Positions 34,984-43,835 of a stretch of DNA of 64,000 nucleotides are shown here, in pieces; positions within the stretch are counted from its first letter, which is position 1; each line of letters opens with the position of its first letter. This DNA comes from Nocardia arthritidis (lineage in GTDB: Bacteria > Actinomycetota > Actinomycetes > Mycobacteriales > Mycobacteriaceae). Location of the stretch: the NCBI RefSeq assembly GCF_011801145.1, contig NZ_CP046172.1, positions 6,944,001-7,008,000 on the forward strand. Reading direction: 5' to 3'. Below the pieces are notes generated by a model, which had not been told where the DNA came from, did not search any database, and worked only from the letters and a program-made list of their open reading frames with translations. A program made the position numbers and the translations under genes.

Positions 34984-35952
34984 ATGACTGTGAATCCGGC
35001 GAGTGAACCCCGATACAAGCTCAGCGATGCGCATTTTCATTTGCTCAACTTCATTCAGGCTGACGACGGTCCGGAACGACTCATCGAGGTAATGGATGAG
35101 GCCGGGGTCGAAAATATTATGGTCAATGGGATGGGTCTCTGCAAGAAATGGTCGGAGTGGGACCCGGTGGAGCCTTCGTACTATCTCGACGATGATTCGC
35201 GGGTTTATCCGTATTCCGTGACCGATGTGCTCGTGCACGAGCGTCTCACCTCGGTAGATGAAGAGCAGCAGAAGCGCTTCCACCCCTTCATCTGCGGTTT
35301 CGACGCAACGGACCGTAACGCGGTCGACCACATAAAGCGAATGATCCAGCTTTATCCGGGATTCTGGCAGGGTATCGGCGAGGTGTTCGCACGACACGAC
35401 GACCTCACCGCGCTGAAGTACGGGGAGCCGGGGCGCGCGGACCATATCGCTCTACATCCGGTATACGACTTCGCCGCGGAGCATGGCATGCCCGTCTCGG
35501 TCCACCACGACATCACTTCCGTCTGGCATCACGAGGGCGTGATCTACCTCGGCGAGCTTCGTCGGGCCCTGGAACCGCATCCGCACACCACGTTCATCTG
35601 GTGTCATGCCGGGGTCAGTCGGCGTCTCACGGTCTCCCGGCTCCCGGATGTGGTGCGAGAGTTGCTCGGGGAGTTTCCGCAACTTCATCTCGATCTGTCT
35701 TGGGTGGTATATGACATCCAATTGGTTCGGCACGGTCGGCCGAATGAGGAATGGCTGAGGCTTATCGAGGATTTCCCCGACCGCTTCATGATCGGTTCGG
35801 ATACCGTGTCGGACACATCCCAGTACGTGCCGACGATGACACGCTATTACCTCATCCTGGACAGCCTGCGCCCCGAGACCGCCAAAAAAGTTGGCCGAGA
35901 CAACTTCCTGAGGCTGTTGCCGTCCAGCCGAGTAAAGCTCGATGTGGTATGA
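34984..35952 (+). CDS. Amidohydrolase-2 family metal-dependent hydrolase/decarboxylase
   Basis: Protein of 322 residues of the TIM-barrel amidohydrolase superfamily. Metal ligands are visible: DAHFH near residue 15, VHHD in the centre, FIWCHAG, and the late Asp in IGSDT. The family (ACMSD/gamma-resorcylate decarboxylase group) includes hydrolases and non-oxidative decarboxylases of aromatic or amino acids. It is 25 bases upstream of a glutamate-decarboxylase gene on the same strand, so a joint pathway is likely. The substrate is unknown. Confidence 0.82.
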   Translation: MTVNPASEPRYKLSDAHFHLLNFIQADDGPERLIEVMDEAGVENIMVNGMGLCKKWSEWDPVEPSYYLDDDSRVYPYSVTDVLVHERLTSVDEEQQKRFHPFICGFDATDRNAVDHIKRMIQLYPGFWQGIGEVFARHDDLTALKYGEPGRADHIALHPVYDFAAEHGMPVSVHHDITSVWHHEGVIYLGELRRALEPHPHTTFIWCHAGVSRRLTVSRLPDVVRELLGEFPQLHLDLSWVVYDIQLVRHGRPNEEWLRLIEDFPDRFMIGSDTVSDTSQYVPTMTRYYLILDSLRPETAKKVGRDNFLRLLPSSRVKLDVV

Positions 35953-35977
35953 ATCAACCTATAGCGGAGGAATTCTT

Positions 35978-37405
35978 ATGACCGACACTCGAATGATCGA
36001 TGATGTATTCGCTTCGAATGAGCTACGGCACGACGCGCCGAAGGTCGGGTGCCCGGAGCACGAAATGCGCCCGGAGGCCGCCTATCAGCTCGTCCATGAT
36101 GAATTGATGCTCGATGGCGTATCGCGGATGAATCTGGCCACATTCTGTACCACATGGGTGGACGAATTCGCGCGTCGATTGATGTCCGAGACTCTCGATA
36201 AGAACATCGTCGACAAGGACGAGTACCCGCAGACGGCGGAACTGGAACAGCGCTGCGTGCACATGCTGGCCGACCTGTGGCACGCGCCGGATCCGTCGAC
36301 GACCCGAGGCACATCGACGATCGGTTCCAGCGAGGCGGCGATGCTCGGCGGTCTGGCGGCCAAGTTCCGCTGGCGCAAACGCATGCACCAATCGGGGAAG
36401 CAGGCCGGTAGGCCGAACATCGTGTGCGGGCCCGTCCAGGTCTGCTGGGAGAAGTTCGCCCGCTACTTCGACGTGGAGCTGCGCCAGATCCCGCTGCGTG
36501 CCGGCAAATACCACATGACCGGCGCGGACGCCGCGGCGCACTGTGACGAGAACACGATCATGGTGGTGTCCACGTTCGGTGTCACCTTCACCGGACTCTA
36601 CGAGAACGTCGAGGAGATCAGCCAGGCGCTGGACCGGCTCGAACGGGATCGCGGCTTGGACATCCCGATCCACGTCGACGCCGCCGGTGGCGGGTTCCTG
36701 GCACCGTTCGTGGCACCGAGCGTGATCTGGGACTTCCGGCTGCCACGAGTGAAATCGATCAATTCGTCCGGGCACAAGAATGGGCTGGCGCCGCTCGGCT
36801 CGGGCTGGGCGATCTGGCGCGAAGCCGAGGATTTGCCGGAAGAGTTGATCTTCAACGTCGACTATCTGGGTGGCAACATGGCCACCTTCAACCTGAACTT
36901 CTCCCGCCCTGGCGGACCGGCCATCACCCAGTACTACGAGCTGATCCGGCTGGGCCGCGAGGGCTACACCCGGCTACAGACGGCGATCTACGAGGTCTGC
37001 CGACATTTGGCCCGAGGCATCGCGGACATCGGACCCTTCGAAATGATCCACTCAGGTGATCCCATGCGAGGCATCACCGCGATCTCGTGGCGGCTGCGCG
37101 GCATCCAGCCGTTCAATCTCTACGATCTTTCGGACCGTCTCCGCGCCCGTGGCTGGCTGATCGCCGCCTACCCGCTGCCCGCCGATCGTCAAGACGAGGT
37201 CATCATGCGTGCGGTGATCCGCCACGGGTTCAGCTTCGACATGGCCGATCTGCTGCTCGAAGACATACGCCGCAGCATCGACCAACTGACCGAACACCCG
37301 TGGACCACATCGTTGACGCGGAAAGAGGCAGGATCCTTCACGCACAACGCGGTCGCAAGCGTGCCGACGCCCGATAGCGTCCGGCATAAGGGAAATAGCC
37401 GATGA
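35978..37405 (+). CDS. Glutamate decarboxylase-like PLP enzyme
   Basis: Protein of 475 residues, near the 466 of E. coli GadB. HVDAAGGGFLAPF and the PLP lysine in SGHKNGLAPLG match the glutamate-decarboxylase branch, as do GTSTIGSSEAAMLGGLA and FSRPGGPAITQYY. The reaction is glutamate to 4-aminobutyrate plus CO2. GGAGG lies 8 bases before ATG 35978. No glutamate/GABA antiporter is adjacent, so an acid-resistance role is less likely than a metabolic one with the amidohydrolase. It is convergent with an AraC gene. Confidence 0.9.
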   Translation: MTDTRMIDDVFASNELRHDAPKVGCPEHEMRPEAAYQLVHDELMLDGVSRMNLATFCTTWVDEFARRLMSETLDKNIVDKDEYPQTAELEQRCVHMLADLWHAPDPSTTRGTSTIGSSEAAMLGGLAAKFRWRKRMHQSGKQAGRPNIVCGPVQVCWEKFARYFDVELRQIPLRAGKYHMTGADAAAHCDENTIMVVSTFGVTFTGLYENVEEISQALDRLERDRGLDIPIHVDAAGGGFLAPFVAPSVIWDFRLPRVKSINSSGHKNGLAPLGSGWAIWREAEDLPEELIFNVDYLGGNMATFNLNFSRPGGPAITQYYELIRLGREGYTRLQTAIYEVCRHLARGIADIGPFEMIHSGDPMRGITAISWRLRGIQPFNLYDLSDRLRARGWLIAAYPLPADRQDEVIMRAVIRHGFSFDMADLLLEDIRRSIDQLTEHPWTTSLTRKEAGSFTHNAVASVPTPDSVRHKGNSR

Positions 37406-37486
37406 CAGCGACCGAAGTGCATGCCACCGAACAGGGGATAGATCGGCACGCACACGGCGGTTGCCGCGAACAGTACGGCTCGCCGG

Positions 37487-38527
37487 CTATCGTCGGGCCA
37501 TGGCCACGGGCACCGACGGTCGGTGCTGCCGGAACTCCTGGGGTGGACAACCATTCCAGCGGCGAAAGGCGCGAATGAACGATGCCCCGTCCGCGTAACC
37601 CAACCGCAGCGCGACCTGCTCGCTGGTCATATCGGTATGAGCGAGCAATTCCTCGGCCAACAGCTGCCGCACCTCGTCGACGAGTGCACGGAAGGACGTA
37701 CCTTCCTCGCTGAGCCTGCGAGCCAGCGTACGTGGACTGATGAACAGTTCGGCGGCAACGGCCGCCTGATCGGGTAGTGCTGCGGGGTTGCGCGCCAACA
37801 CATCTCGCACCGCGCCCGCTGTCCCCTGCCGGGCTCGGCGACGTTCGAGCATGTCGTGGCAGAGCTGCTCGCATGTAGTGCGGGTCCATTCGTCGGCTTG
37901 CGGCAACGGGAAGTCCAGATAGGCGCTGGCGAAGGCGATAGCATCCTCGTCGGCATCGAAATCCGGTTCGACACCGAAAATTTCGCGATAGCGGACGACC
38001 TCTGCGGGCGCGGAATGCCGATACGTCACCCGTTCAGCGGGCACACCTGCGGCGAACAACTCACGACCGATGGTCTGGATGCCGGATGTGATTCGTTCGG
38101 CCAGAAACGGCCGGACATCCAGCGGCACCTCGGCGCCGTCGAATACAAGCTTGCTCTGCTGCGGCCCTTCTTCGAAACGCAGGTGCCCGAATACGAACGC
38201 CAAATCCAGATATCCCAGCGCCACCTCGATCACCTGGCGCACAGTCCCGCTGGACAGCAGCGCCAGCCCCCACGGCCCGTACAGCGCGATGTGATATCGC
38301 CGTCCGGCCTCGGCGCCGAGGCCTGGCTCGTCGCCGAATCGGCGGAGCAGGTTCCGGATGACCGCCACTTCTTGCCGCGCCGTCACCACCGCGTCACCGT
38401 CACGCACCAGCTCGGGTGTCAGGCTCGTCCCGGCGAACAGCTCGGTGGCGCTCATGCCGCGTTCGGCCGCCAGCTGCGCCATGACATGCACGCTGGAGGT
38501 GTTCCGCACCAAATCCCAGTCGAACAT
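37487..38527 (-). CDS. AraC-family transcriptional regulator
   Basis: Protein of 346 residues, same architecture as the regulator at 9338-10366. The AraC-type N-terminal domain carries RRYHIALYGPWGLALLSSGTV, and the C-terminal helix-turn-helix ends in LGYADGASFIRAFRRWNG. ATG 38527 is chosen. Upstream in-frame sequence lacks protein-like character. It is convergent with the glutamate-decarboxylase operon and may regulate it or the carboxylase gene upstream. Both are inference. Confidence 0.88.
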   Translation of the reverse strand: MFDWDLVRNTSSVHVMAQLAAERGMSATELFAGTSLTPELVRDGDAVVTARQEVAVIRNLLRRFGDEPGLGAEAGRRYHIALYGPWGLALLSSGTVRQVIEVALGYLDLAFVFGHLRFEEGPQQSKLVFDGAEVPLDVRPFLAERITSGIQTIGRELFAAGVPAERVTYRHSAPAEVVRYREIFGVEPDFDADEDAIAFASAYLDFPLPQADEWTRTTCEQLCHDMLERRRARQGTAGAVRDVLARNPAALPDQAAVAAELFISPRTLARRLSEEGTSFRALVDEVRQLLAEELLAHTDMTSEQVALRLGYADGASFIRAFRRWNGCPPQEFRQHRPSVPVAMARR

Positions 38528-38759
38528 CAAAACAATCCTGCCTTCCGTACCCCGGACGAACAAATACCGCCACGCGCGAAAACGTCTCGACCGCAAGTGC
38601 CGCGGCTCCCGCCGAGGCAACCTTCGATGGACGCTTCAGCGGCTGCCGGAACCGGTCCAACAGCGAGGTCGATCAGGTGTCCGAGCAGTGGCCGGCGCAT
38701 AGGCGCCGGACCGGCAACGGCACCTCGCTCAACCGCCGTTCGCATCGGACGGTCCGGGC

Positions 38760-40304
38760 TCACAGCGGCTGAATGAACCGTTTGCGCGGGCTCGGCGCAA
38801 ATGTCTTGTCCCGCAACAGATCAAGTGCCCTACGAAGCTCTAGTCGAGTCTGCGACGGCTCGATGACGGCATCGATGTAGCCGCGTTCGGCGGCGACCCA
38901 CGGGGTGGCGACGGTCCGGTTGTAGACGTCGATCATCTCCTGCCGCACCGCGGGGGCGTTCTCGCCCGCCGCCGCGAGTTGTTTACGGCCGATGATGGCG
39001 ACCGCGCTCTCCGCGCCCATGACCGCGATGCGTGCCGTCGGCCAGGCCAGGTTGATGTCGGCGCCGAGTTGTTTGCACCCCATCACCGCGTACGCGCCGC
39101 CGTACGCCTTCCGGATCACGACGGTCGCGATCGGCACGGTGGCCGACATCAAGGCGAAGAAGAACCGCCCACCCCGCTTGATCACGCCGATCTTCTCCTC
39201 CTCGACTCCCGGCAGCACTCCGGGCGTGTCGACAACGAAGACCAACGGCAGCCCGAACGCGTCGCACACCTGAATGAAGTGAGCGGCTTTGTCCGAGGCA
39301 CGAGCGTCGATCGCACCGGACAGGACCAGCGGCTGGTTCGCGACCACGCCGACGGGCCGCCCATTGATCCGGGTGAAGCCGGTGATGATGTTGCGTGCTC
39401 GCTGCGCGCCGATCTCATGGAATTCGCCGTCGTCGAAGAGGCGCAGCAGCACGTCGTACATGTCGTAAACCGTGTTGTCCCCGTCGGGGATGATGCGATC
39501 GAGCTCACGGTCGGATTCGGTGATTTCCGGTTCCAGCCCCGGGTTGACCAGAGGCGCGTGCTCCGTGCAACTGGACGGCATATAGGAAAGGTAGTCGCGG
39601 ACCCACTGGAACGCGGCCTGCTCGTCCACGGCCACGTGATGGAGATTGCCGTACTGGGCCTGGTTGTATGCGCCGCCCAGCTCGTCGATGCTCACCTCTT
39701 CGCCGGTGGCCTCACGGATCACGTCCGGACCGGTGACGAACATATAGGACTGCTCCGTGGCGACCAGCACGTCGGTGTTGATCGGCGCGTACACCGCGCC
39801 CGCGGCGCATTTGCCGAGCATCACCGACACCCGCGGCACCACACCGGACAGCGGTATCTGCGCCTTCGCGATCTGGGCGTACCACGACAGCGAAGTCACG
39901 GACTCCTGGATGCGGGCGCCGCCGGAGTCGTTGATCCACACCACCGGACAGCCGACGCGGAGCGCGAACTCCAAGACCCGCACCACCTTTCGGCCGAACA
40001 TCTCACCGACGGTGCCACCGTGCACGGTCTGATCGTGCGCGACGACCACCACCGGTCTGCCATCGATCCTCCCGTGCCCGGTGACGACGCCGTCGCCGTA
40101 TAGCGCGTCCGGATTTCCCGGCTGCCGCACGAGCGCGCCGATTTCGACGAACGATCCGCGGTCCAGCAGCATGTCGATGCGGTCGCGGACGCTGGTAATT
40201 CCCTTAGCCCGGCGCTTGCTCAGTCCCGCCTCACCGGCCGGCTCGTGCGCGAGTTCGAGGAGCTTGGTCAATTCGGCCAGACGCTCTGCCGTCGTACCTG
40301 TCAT
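38760..40304 (-). CDS. Acyl-CoA carboxylase beta subunit (AccD/PccB type carboxyltransferase)
   Basis: Protein of 514 residues with both crotonase-like carboxyltransferase halves. [14 protein letters not shown] is the acyl-CoA-binding oxyanion region of the first half, and [23 protein letters not shown] that of the second. It transfers carboxylate from biotin to acetyl-, propionyl- or longer acyl-CoA. No biotin-carrier alpha subunit is nearby, so it must borrow one encoded elsewhere, as actinomycete AccD isoforms do. A TATAAT-like box and a tandem palindrome lie upstream. Confidence 0.93.
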   Translation of the reverse strand: MTGTTAERLAELTKLLELAHEPAGEAGLSKRRAKGITSVRDRIDMLLDRGSFVEIGALVRQPGNPDALYGDGVVTGHGRIDGRPVVVVAHDQTVHGGTVGEMFGRKVVRVLEFALRVGCPVVWINDSGGARIQESVTSLSWYAQIAKAQIPLSGVVPRVSVMLGKCAAGAVYAPINTDVLVATEQSYMFVTGPDVIREATGEEVSIDELGGAYNQAQYGNLHHVAVDEQAAFQWVRDYLSYMPSSCTEHAPLVNPGLEPEITESDRELDRIIPDGDNTVYDMYDVLLRLFDDGEFHEIGAQRARNIITGFTRINGRPVGVVANQPLVLSGAIDARASDKAAHFIQVCDAFGLPLVFVVDTPGVLPGVEEEKIGVIKRGGRFFFALMSATVPIATVVIRKAYGGAYAVMGCKQLGADINLAWPTARIAVMGAESAVAIIGRKQLAAAGENAPAVRQEMIDVYNRTVATPWVAAERGYIDAVIEPSQTRLELRRALDLLRDKTFAPSPRKRFIQPL

Positions 40305-40465
40305 CGCAGCCCTTTCCCCGTGTGCCGTAGCGTTCCCGGGACCAGCGACATCGATCGCTGGATCTCGACGATCGGCAATCCGCGCGAAACCGTCTGCGGA
40401 ATTTGATCGTCAGACCAGTTCAACATGGACAGCTGACATACGGCTGAGAAAATTGGGTGAGATAA

Positions 40466-40539
40466 ATTATACTGGCAGTTAACTGTCCAGCCCAGACAAC
40501 AACCTGTCAGTTAACTGTCCATTCCAGGCAATAATCTGT
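40466..40539 (-). promoter_or_regulatory. Tandem 32-bp palindromic operator-like repeats with TATAAT box
   Basis: Two adjacent 32-base units (40476-40507 and 40508-40539) each begin with the perfect palindrome CAGTTAACTG followed by TCCA, a variable part, and CAA/ACCTGT-like ends. The 32-base period is close to three helical turns, so two dimers would sit on one face. Reading leftward toward the carboxylase gene, a TATAAT (40466-40471) follows immediately. A repressor bound here would block that promoter. Confidence 0.65.
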
Positions 40540-40582
40540 CCGAATACGCAAATTCGACCGACCAATAATTCCGCCGCAGAAT

Positions 40583-42106
40583 TCAACAGCCCGATTGGTC
40601 CGGTCCACCGCCCGCCATGATCGTCACCGACACCTGACCGGCACCGGGGCATGCGGCAATCCGTAGGTCCGCGGCGTTCTGTCCCGATACCTGACGTCCA
40701 CCGGCGATCCGCACGTGATATCCACCCGGATACGGACGGTGCGGGGCGCTGATGACGGTGATCGCGCCGTCGGGGAATCGTCCGCCGCCGTCGGCTCGCC
40801 CGGTATCCCACCGGTAGGTGAACTCCTGCGTGGCGACGTTGTAGTTCCACTCGATCGGGGTGCCGGAGGTCAGCTTCGGATACGGCCGCACCAGCGCGTC
40901 CAGATTCGATTCGCGCACGTTGCCCGGCGTGCGCGGCAGGTGCGCGTCCACCACGATCGCCTGGTCGTCCGGATTCTTCGCGACGGTAGCCGGATCGCCG
41001 CCGAGATAGGTCCAGTTGAACCAGCCGAGTCGGCCCTGATCGAACAAATCGAGGTTGCCCACCAGCGCGCCCCGATCGCCGGTGGCGCCGAATTCGGTGA
41101 CCACCGGCGGGATACCGACCGCACCGGAGTAGACCTCGGCCTGGTTGACATCCGATTTCCACTGCGGATCGCAGCCACCGCTTCCGCCGCCCTGCAGCGC
41201 CTGGACCACGCAGTACACATTGAATCCGTACACGGTGTTCCCGACCGGGGGCGCGCCGAGATCCGCGGTGGTGCCGTAGTTCGTGGTGATGATGCCGGAC
41301 AACCAGATCGGAGTATCCGGGTCGGTGGACCGGATCGCGTCGCTGACATTGCGGTTGAAGGCGCGCAGCGAATCCATGATCGGCGGCGGACACACATTCG
41401 CCAGACAGGGCAGGAAGGCCGGACCCGCGGGCGGCTGGTTGAGCGGGCCGTAGCCGACAACGCCCGGCTTGCCCTTGAAATACGCCGCTACATGCTGCCA
41501 CATCCGCAGAAAGCGGGTCTGAATGCCGATGCCGTCCGGACCGGGGGCGTTGGCGAAGAAGTTCTCGGTCGCGTTCCAGAACGCGGGATTGCCCAGGTTG
41601 GCCGCCACCAGGTCGTGGGACGTATCGGGTGCGCCGTTGGTCAGCGTCGCCCAGGGCGGTGCGCCCTCACCGCCGATCGCACTCGACCACAGGTCTTGGT
41701 GAAACTCGATTTCGACACCGATGCCGTGGTCGTGCAGCACACCGACGGTGCTCGCGATGTCGGCGAGGTATCCGTCGTCGTAGCGGCCGGGCTGGGGTTC
41801 GACGGCCTCCCACATGATGGGCATCCGTACCGCGTTGAAGCCCTCGTCGGCGAGCAGCTGGGCGTCGGGTGCGCCGAATCCGGTGGCCGATGGCAGATAG
41901 GGCGGCCTTTTGTTCGCCACGTTCTCGCCGTGGAATACGACCACACGACCGGAACTGTCGGTGAACCACTTCCCGGCCCCGCGGATCGGCGTGGCCGCGG
42001 TCGTGGTCTGCGGATCCGCGACTCCGTAACCGTTCGGCAGAAATACCATTACTGCCGCGATGGCGACGCCGAGCACAGCCCTTCGGACCACGTGGAGTTG
42101 CGGCAT
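40583..42106 (-). CDS. Secreted GH5-family protein, endoglycoceramidase-like, catalytic acid/base replaced
   Basis: Protein of 507 residues with a signal peptide (VLGVAIAAVMVFLPNGYGVA). The GH5 barrel has EFHQDLWS and GGEGAPPWA, which are typical of endoglycoceramidase-related members. The general acid/base position, normally the Glu of LNEP, reads LNQP with Gln224 (codon CAG at 41435-41437). The nucleophile in VVTEFG (Glu338) is kept. A C-terminal beta domain (about 400-507) matches the family. Relatives cleave the glycan from glycosphingolipids. This one may be inactive, altered or a binding protein. Confidence 0.85.
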   Translation of the reverse strand: MPQLHVVRRAVLGVAIAAVMVFLPNGYGVADPQTTTAATPIRGAGKWFTDSSGRVVVFHGENVANKRPPYLPSATGFGAPDAQLLADEGFNAVRMPIMWEAVEPQPGRYDDGYLADIASTVGVLHDHGIGVEIEFHQDLWSSAIGGEGAPPWATLTNGAPDTSHDLVAANLGNPAFWNATENFFANAPGPDGIGIQTRFLRMWQHVAAYFKGKPGVVGYGPLNQPPAGPAFLPCLANVCPPPIMDSLRAFNRNVSDAIRSTDPDTPIWLSGIITTNYGTTADLGAPPVGNTVYGFNVYCVVQALQGGGSGGCDPQWKSDVNQAEVYSGAVGIPPVVTEFGATGDRGALVGNLDLFDQGRLGWFNWTYLGGDPATVAKNPDDQAIVVDAHLPRTPGNVRESNLDALVRPYPKLTSGTPIEWNYNVATQEFTYRWDTGRADGGGRFPDGAITVISAPHRPYPGGYHVRIAGGRQVSGQNAADLRIAACPGAGQVSVTIMAGGGPDQSGC

Positions 42107-42424
42107 GGTGACAACCTAACATCGCGCATTTGCCGGAATGAGCCCACCACACCATCGATCAGGCCTCGATCCGACGCACTCGAAACCGGACCCGGGCCGC
42201 AAGTTCGGAGCTGGCCGAGTTAGGCAATTCCCGCGTCAGGCAATCCCGCATCGAAACATACCTTCGGTACGGTTTACCGCTCCATATCCGACGAACGACG
42301 ATCAATAAACCGAAAGAAATACAACTGAGAAATTCTATTCGACATCCAAGAATTCTCCCAGGTTTTCAGTGAAATGGATTACATCACAAGCCATTTAGAT
42401 AGCTGGCGATTAGCCTAAGTCGAT

Positions 42425-43708
42425 ATGAGCCAAATACTCGTCTTCACGAGACCATCCAAGGGTCACCTTTATCCACTAGTTCCCGTACTGGGTGAATTGT
42501 CGGCTCGGGGGCACCGGATCACCGCGGAAACCCTCCCCGGCAGTCAAAATGTCCTGAACCCACTCGGCATCACCGTCCGGGAACTGCCCGAGTCGCTGAC
42601 CCGGGACGATCTCGACGACGGCGCGCAATCGTCCCCGCAGGCCGCGCTCAGCGCCGCCATGCACGCCCTGGTGCGCCACATCCCGGACGAAATCACGGCC
42701 ATCGAGGCGGCGGTCGATGCGGTACGACCCGACGCGCTGATCGTCGACATGACATCGATCGGCGCCCAAATTTACGCGGCCGCAAGCGGTTTGCCGTGGG
42801 CGTCGTGGTCACCCATGCTGCTGCCGATACCGTCGCGGTGCGTTCCGCCGTTCGGGCCGGGGTTGACGCCGATGCGCGGCCCGCTCGGCCGGATCCGCGA
42901 CGCGGTCGTGCAGACGAAGATGGATCGGTTGTGGGACGAGGTGCTCCCCCAGATCAATGCCGCACGACTCGACCACCGGCTGCCACCGCTGCGGCACACC
43001 TTCGACTATCTGGCGCAACCTCCGCTGATGCTGAACTTCACCGCGCAGCCCTTCGACGACCCGCGCGACGACTGGCCCACTGAAGTCCAGCAAATCGGCC
43101 CGGGTCTCTGGGCGCCACCCGCGACCAGGCCGGCTTGGCTCGACGAAATCGATCGGCCGCTGGCCATCGTCACCTGCTCCACCGAATTCCAGGACGACGG
43201 CGCCCTGGCACAGATTGCCATGGACGCGCTCTCCGACAGCGGGATGTACACGGTGGTGACCGCGGGCGCGGTGGATCCGTCCTCGTTCTCGGTACCGGCA
43301 AACGCCCGCGTCGAGGCGTTCCTGCCGCACCACCTGCTGCTGGACCGCACGGCCGTAGTGGTATCCCACGGCGGTATGGGCATCACCCAAAAGGCTTTGG
43401 CCGCAGGCGTTCCCGTATGTGTCGTGCCGTTCGGGCGGGACCAGCGCGAGGTCGCCCGCCGAGTGGTCACCAACAAGGCGGGCGTCTGGGTGCCGAAGAA
43501 GAAGCTCACCGTCACGGGGTTACGTGCCGGTATAGAGCGAGCGCAGCGGTGCGCGCCGGGAGCGCGACGGGTAGCGGCCGGATTCGCGGCCGCGGGCGGA
43601 CCGACCCGGGGCGCGGATCTGCTCGAATACCACTTCGCCGGACGGCTGCGCACGCATCGGCAACCGGAGCCCGAATCACGATCCGTCCCGGATCGAAACG
43701 TCGCGTAA
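42425..43708 (+). CDS. GT1-family glycosyltransferase (macrolide/antibiotic glycosyltransferase-like)
   Basis: Protein of 427 residues with the two-domain GT-B fold. The N-terminal acceptor domain starts with the family pattern RPSKGHLYPLVPVLGEL. The C-terminal donor site is VVSHGGMGITQKALAAGVPV, ending PFGRDQ, the sugar-nucleotide signature. Such enzymes transfer glucose or another sugar from UDP- or dTDP-sugar to macrolides or other lipophilic small molecules. It heads a group with an exporter and GalU, which makes UDP-glucose. Start ATG 42425 follows a 318-base promoter region shared with the divergent GH5 gene. Confidence 0.85.
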   Translation: MSQILVFTRPSKGHLYPLVPVLGELSARGHRITAETLPGSQNVLNPLGITVRELPESLTRDDLDDGAQSSPQAALSAAMHALVRHIPDEITAIEAAVDAVRPDALIVDMTSIGAQIYAAASGLPWASWSPMLLPIPSRCVPPFGPGLTPMRGPLGRIRDAVVQTKMDRLWDEVLPQINAARLDHRLPPLRHTFDYLAQPPLMLNFTAQPFDDPRDDWPTEVQQIGPGLWAPPATRPAWLDEIDRPLAIVTCSTEFQDDGALAQIAMDALSDSGMYTVVTAGAVDPSSFSVPANARVEAFLPHHLLLDRTAVVVSHGGMGITQKALAAGVPVCVVPFGRDQREVARRVVTNKAGVWVPKKKLTVTGLRAGIERAQRCAPGARRVAAGFAAAGGPTRGADLLEYHFAGRLRTHRQPEPESRSVPDRNVA

Positions 43709-43835
43709 GGGTAAGCAGCCGAATCGCTCTTCATCCAATGTGTTGATACACAGCACTATTCGAGCATCGAGTGCCGAATCCGCGGCCCGCCGTGGCCGAT
43801 TCGGCATGTTCGGCGAACAGAGAGGGGAGGCCGCG

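Noticed and set aside
42405..42418. TTAGCCTAA just before the glycosyltransferase start, resembling half of an iron box
   Set aside because: Only the 9-base centre matches. The flanking halves of the IdeR consensus are absent and the downstream genes have no iron role.
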